Assembly: GCA_028872015.1 (NCBI GenBank)
Contig: JAGWLO010000030.1
Span: 1-41,457, forward strand
Length of the DNA: 41,457 nucleotides
Source of the DNA: Burkholderiales bacterium
GTDB lineage: Bacteria > Pseudomonadota > Gammaproteobacteria > Burkholderiales > Burkholderiaceae_C
Direction of reading: 5' to 3'
Shown: positions 19,470-28,042 of the stretch, piece by piece
How positions within the stretch are numbered: the first letter of the stretch is position 1
Layout of the letters: every line of letters begins with the position of its first letter
Position numbers and translations under genes: made by a program
Notes under the pieces: generated by a model
Told to the model about the DNA's origin: nothing
Seen by the model: the letters and a program-made list of their open reading frames with translations, nothing else
Databases searched by the model: none

Positions 19470-20297
19470 TCACGCCGTGGCAGGCACGCGTGGCAAGGGG
19501 CCCCGGACACGGTCGCGGTAGGTGCGCACGGCGGCGCCGAAGGCCTCGAGCAGGCGCATCGACACGGGGTTGGAGGCGGCGCGCCACTCGGGGTGCCACT
19601 GCACGCACAGGCTGAAGCCGCTGGCCGACTCGACGCTGAAGGCCTCGACCAGGCCGTCGGGCGCCCGCGCTTCCACGCGCAGCCCCGGGGCCAGGCGGTC
19701 GATGCCCTGGCCGTGCAGCGAATTGACCTCGAACGAGGGCAGGCCGACGATCGCGGCCAGGCGGCCGCCGGGTACCACATCGACCCGGTGCTCGGGCGCG
19801 TAGGCCACCTCGACCGGCACGCCGGGCCGCCGGTCGGGGCCGCGGTGGTCGGCCAGGCCCGGCACTTCCTGCACGGCCTGGTGCAGGCTGCCACCCAGCG
19901 CCACGTTCACTTCCTGCGTGCCGCGGCAGATGGCCAGCAGCGGCAGGCCGCGCGCCAGCGCTGCGCGCACCAGGGGCAGGGTCCAGGCATCGCGCTCGGG
20001 GTCCAGCGGCAGCGCGGGGTCGTGCACGGCCTGGCCGAAGTGCGAGGGGTGCACGTTCGACGGCGAGCCCGTGAGCAGCACGCCATCGGCCAGCGCCAGC
20101 CACTCGGGCAGTTCGTCCAGCGAGGCGCCGGCCGTCAGCAGCGGCAGCGCGCCGGCCAGGCGCACGGCCTCGGCGTACTTGCCCCCGACGATGTGGAAGG
20201 GGTGTTCACCCAGCAGCCGGTTGCAGGCCGGCACGAGAACCCGGGGCCGCGGCGCCTGGGACAACGAAGGATCGAACGATCGAGATTGCGGTTTCAT
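19470..20297 (-). CDS. puuD: Gamma-glutamyl-GABA hydrolase PuuD (class I GATase-like)
   Basis: A 275-residue C26 peptidase/class I glutamine-amidotransferase-fold protein that releases GABA from gamma-glutamyl-GABA. The nucleophile cysteine is in AICRGTQEVNVALGGSLHQ, a signature of this family, and the His/Glu pair is in QWHPEW near the C-terminus. The oxyanion region is LLTGSPSNVHP. It starts six bases after puuB and is 54 bases ahead of puuA. Confidence 0.92.
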   Translation of the reverse strand: MKPQSRSFDPSLSQAPRPRVLVPACNRLLGEHPFHIVGGKYAEAVRLAGALPLLTAGASLDELPEWLALADGVLLTGSPSNVHPSHFGQAVHDPALPLDPERDAWTLPLVRAALARGLPLLAICRGTQEVNVALGGSLHQAVQEVPGLADHRGPDRRPGVPVEVAYAPEHRVDVVPGGRLAAIVGLPSFEVNSLHGQGIDRLAPGLRVEARAPDGLVEAFSVESASGFSLCVQWHPEWRAASNPVSMRLLEAFGAAVRTYRDRVRGPLPRVPATA

Positions 20298-20303
20298 GAC
20301 AAT

Positions 20304-21629
20304 TCATCCGAGCATATCGCGCAGCCGGTACCAGGCCATGCCCAGCACCAGCGCCGGCGTGCGCAGCCGGCGCCCGCCTGGAAACGGCCGGTGCCGCAGC
20401 CGCGCGAAGACATCGAAACGCGAGGCGTCGCCGCAGATCGCCTCGGCCACCAGCCGCCCCGCCAGCCCCGTGAGCGCCAGCCCGTGGCCCGAGAAGCCCT
20501 GCAGGTAGTACACCGAAGGCAGGCCCGGCAGGCGGCCGAAATCGGGGGCGCGGTTCATCGTGATGTCGACGAAGCCACCCCAGGCATAGTCCACCCGCGC
20601 CCGCGCCAGTTGCGGAAACGCCAGCCGCATGCGCTGCCGCATTGCGCGCGCCAGGTCGGCCGGCGCACGCGTGCTGTAGCTCACGCGCCCGCCGAAGAGC
20701 ATGCGGTGGTCGGCGGTGGTGCGGAAGTAGTCGAGCACGAAGTTGGTGTCGCACACGGCCGAGCGCGAGGGAATCAGGCGCTCGGCCAGCGCGGGGTCGA
20801 GGGCCTCGCTGCATGCAATGTATGTGCCGACCGGCATGATGCGCGTCGCCAGCGCCGGGGCCAGGGCCGGCGCCAGATCCCCCAGGGCCACGTTGCCCGC
20901 CAGCAGCACCTGCTGCGCCTGCACCTCGCCCTGCGCGGTGCGCAGCAGGGTGGGCGCGCCGGCGGCTGCGGGCGGCGCCAGCCCGATCACCGGCGTCTGC
21001 TCATGCAGCCGCACGCCGGCCGCGCCCGCGGCACGGGCCAGGCCGCGCGTGTACTTGAGCGGGTGCAGGTGGCCCGAGCGCGGATCGTGGATGCCGCTGT
21101 GGTAGCGCGGGCTGGCGATCCACCGCCCGACGTCGGCCGGGGCGATGCGCGTCAGCGCGTAGCCGTAGACCGTCTCGATGCGGTCGGCCCAGGCGGCCAG
21201 TGCCCGGCCCTTGCGCGGCCGCGTCGCCAGGCCCAGGAAGCCGTCGCGCCAGTCGCAGTCGATGGCGTGCCGGGCGATGCGCTGGCGCAGCAGGTCGAGG
21301 GCCTCGATCGTCATCGCCCAGACGCGACGTGCGTCGTCCAGGCCGAGCTGGGCCTCGATGACCGCGTTGTCGCAGGCCAGCCCGTGGATGGCCTGGCCGC
21401 CGTTGCGTCCGCTGGCGCCCGAGCCGATGGTGCCGGCTTCGAGCAGCAGCACGTCGCGGCCGCGCTCGGCCAGGTCGAGGGCCGCCGACAGCCCGGCCAG
21501 ACCGCCGCCGACCACGGCCACGTCGCAACGGGTGCTGCCCTGCAGCGCCGGGTGGGCATCGCCCGGCGGCGCGGTGGCGGCGTAGTACGAGTCGCGGGCG
21601 AGCCGGTCGTCGAGATCGCGCAGCGGCAT
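20304..21629 (-). CDS. puuB: Gamma-glutamylputrescine oxidase PuuB (FAD)
   Basis: A 441-residue FAD-dependent amine oxidase of the DAO family that would oxidise gamma-glutamylputrescine to the aminoaldehyde. The dinucleotide fold is VAVVGGGLAGLSAALDLAERG (about 38-58), and the FAD contact GSGASGRNGGQAIHGLACDN follows. The C-terminal FAD motif is YLQGFSGHGLALTGLAGRLVAEA. The N-terminal DSYYAATAP is typical for PuuB. Its ATG directly abuts the TGA of the aminotransferase gene, so the two are translated in tandem. The aldehyde product needs a dehydrogenase (PuuC), which is not in this window. Confidence 0.9.
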   Translation of the reverse strand: MPLRDLDDRLARDSYYAATAPPGDAHPALQGSTRCDVAVVGGGLAGLSAALDLAERGRDVLLLEAGTIGSGASGRNGGQAIHGLACDNAVIEAQLGLDDARRVWAMTIEALDLLRQRIARHAIDCDWRDGFLGLATRPRKGRALAAWADRIETVYGYALTRIAPADVGRWIASPRYHSGIHDPRSGHLHPLKYTRGLARAAGAAGVRLHEQTPVIGLAPPAAAGAPTLLRTAQGEVQAQQVLLAGNVALGDLAPALAPALATRIMPVGTYIACSEALDPALAERLIPSRSAVCDTNFVLDYFRTTADHRMLFGGRVSYSTRAPADLARAMRQRMRLAFPQLARARVDYAWGGFVDITMNRAPDFGRLPGLPSVYYLQGFSGHGLALTGLAGRLVAEAICGDASRFDVFARLRHRPFPGGRRLRTPALVLGMAWYRLRDMLG

Positions 21630-22991
21630 TCAGGCCGCGCGGCGGATGGCCGCGCGCAGCATCGCCACGATCTGGTCGATCTGCCCGGTCTCGACGATCA
21701 GCGGCGGCGACAGCGCCACGGTGTCGCCGGTGGTGCGCAACAGCAGGCCCTGCTGCCAGCAGTCGAGGAAGACGTTGAAGGCGCGCTTGCTCGGCTCGCC
21801 CGGCAGCGGCGCAAGTTCGATGCCGCCCACCAGGCCGATGTTGCGCACGTCGATCACGTTGGGCTCTTCGCGCAAGGCGTGCACGGCCTGCGCGAAGTGC
21901 GTCTGCAGGGTGCCGGCGCGGGTGAGCAGCTGCTCTTCGGCGTACGTGTCCAGCGTGGCCAGGGCCGCGGCGCAGGCCAGCGGATGGGCCGAGTAGGTGT
22001 AGCCGTGAAAGAACTCGATCAGGTGCTCGGGCCCGGTCATGAAGACGTCGTGGATGGCCTGCCGGGCCACCACGGCGCCCATCGGCACGCTGCCGTTGCT
22101 GATGCCCTTGGCCAGGGTCATGAGGTCGGGCGTGACGCCGAAGGTCTGCGCCGCGAAGGGCTGTCCGGTGCGGCCGAACCCGGTGATGACCTCGTCGAAG
22201 ATGAGCAGGATGCCGTGGCGGTCGCAGATCTCGCGCAGGCGCTGCAGGTAGCCCTGGGGCGGCACCAGCACGCCGGTGCTGCCGGCCACCGGCTCGACGA
22301 TGACTGCGGCGATGGTGCTGGCGTCGTGCAGCGCGACCAGCCGCTCGAGGTCGTCGGCCAGCTCCGCCCCATGGGCAGGCTGGCCGACGCTGAAGGCGTT
22401 GCGCGCCGGGTCGTGCGTGTGGCGCAGGTGGTCCACGCCGGGCAGCAAGGGGCCGAACATCTTGCGGTTACCGACCATGCCGCCGACCGAGATGCCGCCG
22501 AAGTTGACGCCGTGGTAGCCGCGCTCGCGGCCGATGAGACGGGTGCGGCTGCCCTCGCCACGCACGCGGTGGTAGGCCAGCGCCATCTTCAGCGCCGTCT
22601 CCACGGCCTCGGAGCCCGAGTTGGCGAAGAACACCCGGTTCATGCCCGCCGGCGCGATGGCGGCGATGCGCTCGGCGAGCTCGAAGGCCTTGGGGTGGCC
22701 CATCTGGAAGGTGGGCGCGTAGTCGAGCTCGGCGGCCTGGGCCTGGATGGCCCGCACGATGCGCTGGCGGCCATGGCCGGCGTTGACGCACCACAGGCCC
22801 GACGCGGCGTCGAGCACCTGGCGGCCGGTGTGATCCCAGTAGTGCATGCCCTCGGCACGCACCAGCAGCCGGGGCGCCTGCTTGTACTGCCGGTTGGCCG
22901 TGAAGGGCATCCAGTGCGCGTCCATGGGCGGCAGCTGTGCGCCGGTGGCTTCCGCGGCCTGCATCAGGGAGGGGTCGATGGCTTTGTTCAT
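21630..22991 (-). CDS. Omega-amino acid (beta-alanine/GABA):pyruvate aminotransferase
   Basis: A 453-residue class III PLP transaminase. It has AHWMPFTANRQYKQAPRL, the N-terminal segment I associate with beta-alanine:pyruvate transaminases such as BauA, plus NSGSEAVETALKMA, GYHGVNFGG, Asp266 in IFDEVITGFGRTG and PLP Lys295 in TLAKGISNGSVPMGA. It heads the polyamine operon. Plausible substrates are beta-alanine (from diaminopropane/spermidine) and GABA, and the choice is not decidable here. It is clearly different from SpuC encoded in the same operon. The divergent regulator start is about 145 bases away. Confidence 0.85.
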   Translation of the reverse strand: MNKAIDPSLMQAAEATGAQLPPMDAHWMPFTANRQYKQAPRLLVRAEGMHYWDHTGRQVLDAASGLWCVNAGHGRQRIVRAIQAQAAELDYAPTFQMGHPKAFELAERIAAIAPAGMNRVFFANSGSEAVETALKMALAYHRVRGEGSRTRLIGRERGYHGVNFGGISVGGMVGNRKMFGPLLPGVDHLRHTHDPARNAFSVGQPAHGAELADDLERLVALHDASTIAAVIVEPVAGSTGVLVPPQGYLQRLREICDRHGILLIFDEVITGFGRTGQPFAAQTFGVTPDLMTLAKGISNGSVPMGAVVARQAIHDVFMTGPEHLIEFFHGYTYSAHPLACAAALATLDTYAEEQLLTRAGTLQTHFAQAVHALREEPNVIDVRNIGLVGGIELAPLPGEPSKRAFNVFLDCWQQGLLLRTTGDTVALSPPLIVETGQIDQIVAMLRAAIRRAA

Positions 22992-23036
22992 GGCTGACGC
23001 CCGATCGGCATGGTGTGGGTAAACCCAGGCCCAGTC

Positions 23037-23067
23037 AGTGTAGGCACAGCGGCACGCAATGTGTCAC
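23037..23067 (-). promoter_or_regulatory. Weak candidate promoter of the polyamine operon
   Basis: Minus-strand GTGACA (23067-23062) and TACACT (23042-23037) resemble -35 and -10 boxes, but the 19-base spacer is longer than ideal. They lie between the Lrp-type palindrome and the first gene of the operon, which is where a promoter is expected. Low certainty. Confidence 0.3.
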
Positions 23068-23096
23068 CGTCGCGGGCCCGGAAAGACCCGCACTGT

Positions 23097-23111
23097 CGCA
23101 ATAATATTGCG
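23097..23111. promoter_or_regulatory. Perfect 15-bp palindrome, likely Lrp/AsnC operator
   Basis: CGCAATAATATTGCG is a perfect palindrome about one central base (arms CGCAATA/TATTGCG). It lies 25 bases before the ATG of the Lrp/AsnC gene and about 105 bases before the divergent polyamine operon. Length, symmetry and AT centre match what AsnC-family dimers usually bind. It probably serves both autoregulation and operon control (inference). Confidence 0.72.
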
Positions 23112-23136
23112 CGTCTACAGTGACCGAAGGCATCTG

Positions 23137-23616
23137 ATGCGATCGAAGACCGCTACCCTGCAACTCGATGCGATCGATCGGGCCATCCTCAACGCCTTGC
23201 AGAAGGACGGGCGGCAGTCGAACCAGGAACTCGCGCAGCGGGTGCAGCTGTCGGCCTCGGCCTGCCTGCGGCGCGTGAAGGCGCTGGAGGAGGCGGGGGT
23301 GATCGCCGGGTACGTGGCGCTGCTGAACCCGAAGGCGATCGGCCGCCACGGCACCAGCTACACCATCATCAACCTCGAGAGCACGCAGACGCAGCAGCTC
23401 GAGGCCTTCGAGCGCGCCGTGCGCGCCATGCCGGAGATCCTGGACTGCTTCTACGTCGCCGGCACGAACGACTACCTGGTGCGCTTCGTCTACCGCGACG
23501 CCGAGGACCTGGAGCGGCTGCACACCGAGGTGCTGCCGCGCCTGCCGGGCGTGGTGCGCTCGAACTCGATGCTGGTGCTGCGCACGGTGAAGAAGACCAC
23601 CGCGCTGGCGGTCTGA
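23137..23616 (+). CDS. Lrp/AsnC-family transcriptional regulator
   Basis: A 159-residue regulator: N-terminal helix-turn-helix (about 9-60: LDAIDRAILNALQKDGRQSN, then LSASACLRRVKALEEAGVI) and C-terminal ligand-binding AsnC/RAM domain (about 75-150: VAGTNDYLVRFVYRDAEDLE). The ATG at 23137, just after GAAGGCATCTG, gives the normal length, and an upstream extension lacks family similarity. It is divergent from the polyamine operon with a perfect palindrome between them, so it is the prime candidate to control putrescine catabolism and uptake. The effector may be an amino acid or polyamine derivative. It is convergent with speB, only 21 bases apart. Confidence 0.93.
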   Translation: MRSKTATLQLDAIDRAILNALQKDGRQSNQELAQRVQLSASACLRRVKALEEAGVIAGYVALLNPKAIGRHGTSYTIINLESTQTQQLEAFERAVRAMPEILDCFYVAGTNDYLVRFVYRDAEDLERLHTEVLPRLPGVVRSNSMLVLRTVKKTTALAV

Positions 23617-23618
23617 CG

Positions 23619-23632
23619 GCCCGCGATCGGGC
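23619..23632. terminator. Short hairpin between convergent lrp-type gene and speB
   Basis: GCCCG-CGAT-CGGGC forms a five-base-pair GC stem with a four-base loop in the 21-base gap between two convergent genes. There is no T-run, so it is at best a weak bidirectional terminator. Confidence 0.3.
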
Positions 23633-23637
23633 AGCGC

Positions 23638-24561
23638 TCAGGGTCGCCGGGCGAGCTGACCGCAGAGGTAGGTCCACACGAAGGTGGCGGCGGCATTGCT
23701 GGTCAGCTCGGCGTGGTCGAAGGGTGGCGAGACCTCGACGCAATCCATCCCCACGAAGGGCAGGTCGGCCAGTTCCTCCAGCAGCGTCAGCACCTGCGCC
23801 GTGCTCAGGCCGCCCGGCTCGGGCGTGCCGGTGCCGGGCGCGTAGGCCGGGTCCAGGCAGTCGATATCCAGGCTCAGGTAGACCGGCGGATGGCCCAGGG
23901 TGGCCAGCCGCTCGCGGATGGCGGCGACCACCGGCGCCAGCTGGCCCGGCGACGCCAGCCCCCGCAGATCGCGGGCGGTGTAGATCTGGCCGCCACGCGC
24001 GCGCACATGGTCGCGCGCCGCGCGCTCGCCGGCCGAGCGGATGCCGATCTGCGTGAAGCCGGCGTCCAGCACCAGCCCTTCCTGCATCGCCTCGAAGACC
24101 CAGGTGCCGTGGCCGCTGGGCTCGCCGAAGTGGCTGCGCCAGGTGTCGCAATGGGCGTCGAAGTGGATCACCGCCGGCGGCCGCCCGAGGTGCCGGCGGT
24201 AGGTACGCAGCAAGGGCAGGGTGATCGAGTGGTCGCCGCCGATCCAGACCATGTGGTGGTGGGCCACCAGATCGGCGGCCAGCGGCGCGAGGGCCTGGCG
24301 CATGCCCGCCAGCGAGGTGTTGGGCAGCACCAGGTCACCGACGTCGCCCAGCGCACCGACGGGGCTGACGTCGAACAACGGGTGCGTGCCGTCGCACAGC
24401 ATGTGGCTGGCCTCGCGCACCGCCCGCGGGCCCAGACGCGCCCCGGGGCGGTGGGTGGTGGCACCGTCCCATGCGATGCCGGCCACCGCGAACGGCGTGG
24501 CCGCGGTGGGCGGGCCGACGCGCAGGAAGCGCTGGTCGGAGGCAAACGCGAAGCTGGACAT
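23638..24561 (-). CDS. speB: Agmatinase SpeB
   Basis: A 307-residue ureohydrolase that cuts agmatine into putrescine and urea. All binuclear manganese ligands are visible: His111 (GGDHS), Asp135, His137 and Asp139 (FDAHCD), and Asp232 and Asp234 (SLDIDCLDP). The substrate loop near SHFGEPSGHGTWVFEA suits agmatinase better than arginase. It would feed putrescine into the pathway encoded by the neighbouring operon. It is transcribed away from aceA, sharing the 304-base AT-rich upstream region. Confidence 0.93.
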   Translation of the reverse strand: MSSFAFASDQRFLRVGPPTAATPFAVAGIAWDGATTHRPGARLGPRAVREASHMLCDGTHPLFDVSPVGALGDVGDLVLPNTSLAGMRQALAPLAADLVAHHHMVWIGGDHSITLPLLRTYRRHLGRPPAVIHFDAHCDTWRSHFGEPSGHGTWVFEAMQEGLVLDAGFTQIGIRSAGERAARDHVRARGGQIYTARDLRGLASPGQLAPVVAAIRERLATLGHPPVYLSLDIDCLDPAYAPGTGTPEPGGLSTAQVLTLLEELADLPFVGMDCVEVSPPFDHAELTSNAAATFVWTYLCGQLARRP

Positions 24562-24709
24562 GGCGGCCGTCGGTCAAAGGGTCGCTTCGATCATACGGAC
24601 GGGTCTGCAGGCGGCCGCCCGAGCTGCTTTCGCATCGCCGGCCCTCCGTTCCGAATGGTGAAACGGGCGCTGCGGCGGCGCAGCAAAAGTGCGCCATATG
24701 GAAAAATTG

Positions 24710-24728
24710 TGTTTCGCATCAAGAAACA
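24710..24728. promoter_or_regulatory. Inverted repeat TGTTTC-N7-GAAACA upstream of aceA
   Basis: Perfect six-base arms with a seven-base spacer lie in the 304-base gap between speB and aceA (24562-24865). A second imperfect pair (TTGAT-N8-ATCAA, 24742-24759) follows. The centre of this gap is markedly AT-rich compared with the genes around it. The sites look like protein operators, and I cannot name the protein. Confidence 0.5.
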
Positions 24729-24766
24729 TGGATGCAAGTTATTGATTTCAAAGGATCAACATAGTT

Positions 24767-24787
24767 GTCTTATATAAGACATATGTC
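24767..24787. promoter_or_regulatory. Overlapping palindromes GTCTTATATAAGAC and GACATATGTC at the aceA promoter
   Basis: A perfect 14-bp palindrome (24767-24780) shares its last three bases with a perfect 10-bp palindrome (24778-24787). This gives three GTC/GAC half-sites in alternating orientation. TATATAAG within it could also be a -10 region for aceA. A dimeric or multimeric repressor covering the promoter is the simplest reading. A GntR-type protein is possible, but nothing in the window identifies it. Confidence 0.65.
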
Positions 24788-24865
24788 TTTCCAGCCCGAC
24801 GATCGGCCGCTACGCTGGGAGCCGTTCACTCCACCTCGCATCTGCACCCACTTTCGGAGCCCCTC

Positions 24866-26164
24866 ATGACCCCATCCACCCGCAAGCAACAAGCCGCCGC
24901 CCTCGCCCAGGACTGGGCCGAGAACCCGCGCTGGCGCGGCATCCAGCGCAACTACAGCGCCGCCGACGTGGTGCGCCTGCGCGGCTCGGTGCAAATCGAG
25001 CACACGCTGGCCAAGCGCGGCGCCGAGAAGCTGTGGCATCTGATCAACACCGAGCCCTTCGTCAACAGCCTGGGCGCGCTCACCGGCAACCAGGCCATGC
25101 AGCAGGTCAAGGCCGGGCTGAAGGCGATCTACCTCAGCGGCTGGCAGGTGGCGGGCGACGCCAACAGCAACGGCGAGATGTACCCCGACCAAAGCCTGTA
25201 CTCGGTGGACTCGGTGCCCAAGGTGGTCAAGCGCATCAACGCCACCTTCCAGCGCGCCGACCAGATCCAGTGGAGCGAGGGCAAGGACGACATCGACTAC
25301 TTCGCGCCCATCGTGGCCGATGCCGAGGCCGGCTTCGGCGGCGTGCTCAATGCCTTCGAGCTGATGAAAAGCATGATCGACGCCGGCGCCGCCGGCGTGC
25401 ACTTTGAGGACCAGCTGGCCAGCGTCAAGAAGTGCGGCCACATGGGCGGCAAGGTGCTGGTGCCCACGCGCGAGGCCGTGGCCAAGCTGACGGCCGCCCG
25501 CCTGGCCGCCGACGTGATGGGCACGCCCACCATCCTGCTGGCGCGCACCGACGCCGAGGCCGCCGACCTGGTGACGAGCGACGTGGACGAGAACGACCGC
25601 CCCTTCCTCACCGGCGAGCGCACGATCGAAGGGTTCTTCCGCGCCCGCAACGGTCTGCAGCAGTCGATCAGCCGCGGCCTGGCGTACGCGCCGTACGCCG
25701 ACCTGATCTGGTGCGAGACCGGCAAGCCCGACCTGGCGTTCGCCAAGGCCTTCGCCGAGGCAATCCATGCCAAGTTCCCTGGCAAGTTGCTGGCCTACAA
25801 CTGCAGCCCCAGCTTCAACTGGAAGAAGAACCTCGACGACGCCACCATCGCCAAGTTCCAGCGCGAGCTGGGCGCCATGGGCTACAAGTTCCAGTTCATC
25901 ACGTTGGCCGGCTTCCACGCCCTGAACTACTCGATGTTCGACCTGGCCTACGGCTACGCCCGCAACAACATGAGCGCCTTCGTCGAGCTGCAGGAGAAGG
26001 AGTTCGCCGCTGCCGACCGGGGCTTCACGGCCGTGAAGCACCAGCGCGAGGTCGGCACCGGCTACTTCGATGCCGTCACCACCACCATCGAGCGCGATGC
26101 CTCCACCGCGGCGCTGAAGGGCTCGACCGAGAACGAGCAGTTCTTCGAGACCGCCCAGCACTGA
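24866..26164 (+). CDS. aceA: Isocitrate lyase
   Basis: A 432-residue glyoxylate-shunt enzyme splitting isocitrate into glyoxylate and succinate. It has the N-terminal [15 protein letters not shown] pattern, GWQVAGDAN, the metal-site DAEAGFGG, the catalytic signature KKCGHMGGK with Cys190, and [10 protein letters not shown] and [11 protein letters not shown]. Length is that of the short bacterial form. A ribosome site (GGAG) lies seven to eight bases before the ATG. It is monocistronic: the next gene is convergent, with a strong hairpin at the junction. Malate synthase is not in the window. Confidence 0.97.
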   Translation: MTPSTRKQQAAALAQDWAENPRWRGIQRNYSAADVVRLRGSVQIEHTLAKRGAEKLWHLINTEPFVNSLGALTGNQAMQQVKAGLKAIYLSGWQVAGDANSNGEMYPDQSLYSVDSVPKVVKRINATFQRADQIQWSEGKDDIDYFAPIVADAEAGFGGVLNAFELMKSMIDAGAAGVHFEDQLASVKKCGHMGGKVLVPTREAVAKLTAARLAADVMGTPTILLARTDAEAADLVTSDVDENDRPFLTGERTIEGFFRARNGLQQSISRGLAYAPYADLIWCETGKPDLAFAKAFAEAIHAKFPGKLLAYNCSPSFNWKKNLDDATIAKFQRELGAMGYKFQFITLAGFHALNYSMFDLAYGYARNNMSAFVELQEKEFAAADRGFTAVKHQREVGTGYFDAVTTTIERDASTAALKGSTENEQFFETAQH

Positions 26165-26174
26165 GGCGCGCCCC

Positions 26175-26206
26175 GGGGCTGCGGCGGTTCAGGCCGCCGC
26201 GGCCCC
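26175..26206. terminator. Bidirectional hairpin between aceA and the ABC permease gene
   Basis: A 13-base-pair stem (GGGGCTGCGGCGG against CCGCCGCGGCCCC, one G-T pair) with a six-base loop spans the end of both convergent transcripts. It includes the last codons of the permease gene. There is no T-run on either side, so termination efficiency is uncertain. Confidence 0.55.
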
Positions 26207-27106
26207 GGCGCCGCGCTGGCGCCACAGCACCAGCAAGGCGAAGCAGCTGGACGCCACCAGCAGCCCGCCCAGCAGCAGCGGCGAGGCCAGGGCGCCCAGC
26301 GCGGCGACGTAGTCGTGCCAGGCCCAGGCCGGCAGCGCGTCGAAGGCGCGGCCCATGTCGGCCGCGGTCTTCACCTGGAACTCGGGCGCCGACGCGGCCA
26401 CCATGGCCTGGCCCGCGCGCAGCACCAGCTGGTTGGCGGCATCGACCAGGAAGGGCTCGCCCAGCAGCCGCTTCAGCAGCAGGCTGCCCAAGCCGATGCC
26501 CGCGGTCAGGATCACCCAGCCCCAGCGCTTGAACCAGGCCGTCATCAGCATCACGAGCAGGATCAACGGCGACAGCCACAGCACCGCCAGCGGCAGCCCG
26601 GCCACGACCCGCAGCGCCAGCGCCAAAGTGGCGGGCACCACGGTGCCCCAGGGCAGCGCGAGCCAGCTGCCGAAGCCGGCCACCCGGGTGACGAGCACGA
26701 GCGAGACGAGGTAGCCGCCCCCCAGGCCGACCAGCAGGGCGCAGGCGGGGGCCAGCACCAGGTGCACCAGCAGCGGGGCGGCCAGGCTCTCGCTGTGGCC
26801 CAGCGGCAGCGACAGCCAGAACTCGATCGAGCGGTCGCCGTGGTCGCGCCGGGGCAGGCCGCTCACGATGATCAGCGAGCTGATGCCCACGATCACGAAC
26901 AGCAGGGCCATCGTGCCGGCCACGCCACCCAGCGCCAGCGCCACCGGCAACTCGGCGCCCAGGCTGTCGGGGCCGGCGCCGTCGATCTGGATCTGGCCGT
27001 AGCCGATCAGCAGCAGGCCCAGCGCCAGCGGCAGGCCCAGCATCAGGGCCCAGCCCACGCGGTGCTGCAGCCATTCGCGCTGCATGAGGGGGATCAATCG
27101 TTTCAT
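26189..27106 (-). CDS. ABC-2 type membrane permease
   Basis: A 305-residue protein with about seven hydrophobic segments (for instance 19-36, 58-82, 111-135, 158-185, 192-205 and 275-293). A cytoplasmic motif RRDHGDRSIEFWLSLPLGHSES is typical of the permeases that pair with YtrB-like ATPases. It is encoded 30 bases after the ATPase and is third in a GntR-ATPase-permease operon, so it forms the membrane part of an exporter. Substrate unknown; such systems often respond to cell-envelope stress. Confidence 0.82.
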   Translation of the reverse strand: MKRLIPLMQREWLQHRVGWALMLGLPLALGLLLIGYGQIQIDGAGPDSLGAELPVALALGGVAGTMALLFVIVGISSLIIVSGLPRRDHGDRSIEFWLSLPLGHSESLAAPLLVHLVLAPACALLVGLGGGYLVSLVLVTRVAGFGSWLALPWGTVVPATLALALRVVAGLPLAVLWLSPLILLVMLMTAWFKRWGWVILTAGIGLGSLLLKRLLGEPFLVDAANQLVLRAGQAMVAASAPEFQVKTAADMGRAFDALPAWAWHDYVAALGALASPLLLGGLLVASSCFALLVLWRQRGAGAAAA

Positions 27107-27136
27107 GGTGGCAGGGTCTCCGGCGGACGAGCGGGT

Positions 27137-28042
27137 TCAGAACTGCGTGCGGTCGAGTTCGGGCTTGCGCGTGAGGGCCACGAACAGGTCGACCAGGCTC
27201 GGCCGCATCGGCTGGCCCAGCGCCTGCACCGCAGCCGGCAGCGGGCCGTCGAAGAGCGCGGCGTGGCCGCCCGGGCCCGGCCCCGCGCGGTAGCGCAGCA
27301 GCGGGTGCGCGGCCGCCATCTGCTCGGCCACCGAGGCATCGTGGCTGAGTGCCGTGTACCGGCGGTCCATGTCCTCGAGGCTGATCGAGAGCACCAGCTT
27401 GCCCTCGTTCAGCATCAGCACGTCGGACAGCAGCGACTCGATCTCTTCCACCTGGTGCGTGCTGATGAGCACGCTGCGCTCGCCGTCGCACCACTCGTCG
27501 ATCAGCATCTCGTAGAAGCCCTTGCGCGACAGCACGTCCAGGCCCAGCGTGGGCTCGTCCAGGATCATCAGCCGGGCGTCGATGGCCGCGATCAGCGCCA
27601 GGTGCGCCTGCACGACCATGCCCTTGGACAGCGACTTCACCCGGTCGCCCGGAGCGACGCTGGTGCGGCGCAACAGGTCGCGCGCCCGCTGCGCCGAGAA
27701 GCGCGGGTGCAGGCGGCTCATCATCGACACCAAGTCGCCCACGCGGGCCCAGCGCGGCAGGATCGCCACGTCGGGGATGTAGCAGGCCGATTCGAGCACC
27801 GCCACGCGGTCGCGCACCGGGTGCAGCCCCAGCACGGCCAGCGTGCCCTGGGCCGGGGCCAGGCCGACCATGGCGCGCATCAGCGTCGTCTTGCCGGCAC
27901 CGTTGTGGCCCAGCAGGCCGACGACGCGTCCCTTCGGGATCGTGAAGCTGACGTCGTCGACGGCGCGCTTGGCGCCGTAGCTCACGCTCAGGTGGCGCGC
28001 GTCGACCAGGGGCGCGGCGGTGTCGTTGACGGCGTCGTTCAT
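27137..28042 (-). CDS. ABC transporter ATP-binding protein (YtrB-like)
   Basis: A 301-residue ATPase with Walker A LGHNGAGKTT, Q-loop region SACYIPDVAILP, a shortened signature SLSKGMVVQAHLALI, Walker B LMILDEPTLGLD and switch His in ISTHQVEEIE. A C-terminal extension of about 80 residues follows. The start at 28042 follows a very good ribosome site (GGAGGAAAGCGC) and overlaps the regulator stop by ATGA. It powers the adjacent ABC-2 permease. Confidence 0.9.
   Translation of the reverse strand: MNDAVNDTAAPLVDARHLSVSYGAKRAVDDVSFTIPKGRVVGLLGHNGAGKTTLMRAMVGLAPAQGTLAVLGLHPVRDRVAVLESACYIPDVAILPRWARVGDLVSMMSRLHPRFSAQRARDLLRRTSVAPGDRVKSLSKGMVVQAHLALIAAIDARLMILDEPTLGLDVLSRKGFYEMLIDEWCDGERSVLISTHQVEEIESLLSDVLMLNEGKLVLSISLEDMDRRYTALSHDASVAEQMAAAHPLLRYRAGPGPGGHAALFDGPLPAAVQALGQPMRPSLVDLFVALTRKPELDRTQF

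Noticed and set aside
18054..22997. Open frame of over 1600 codons on the plus strand across the polyamine genes
   Set aside because: It is antisense to five well-recognised genes, and its product is a His/Gln/Arg/Gly-rich string with no domain. Such frames are expected in very GC-rich DNA.
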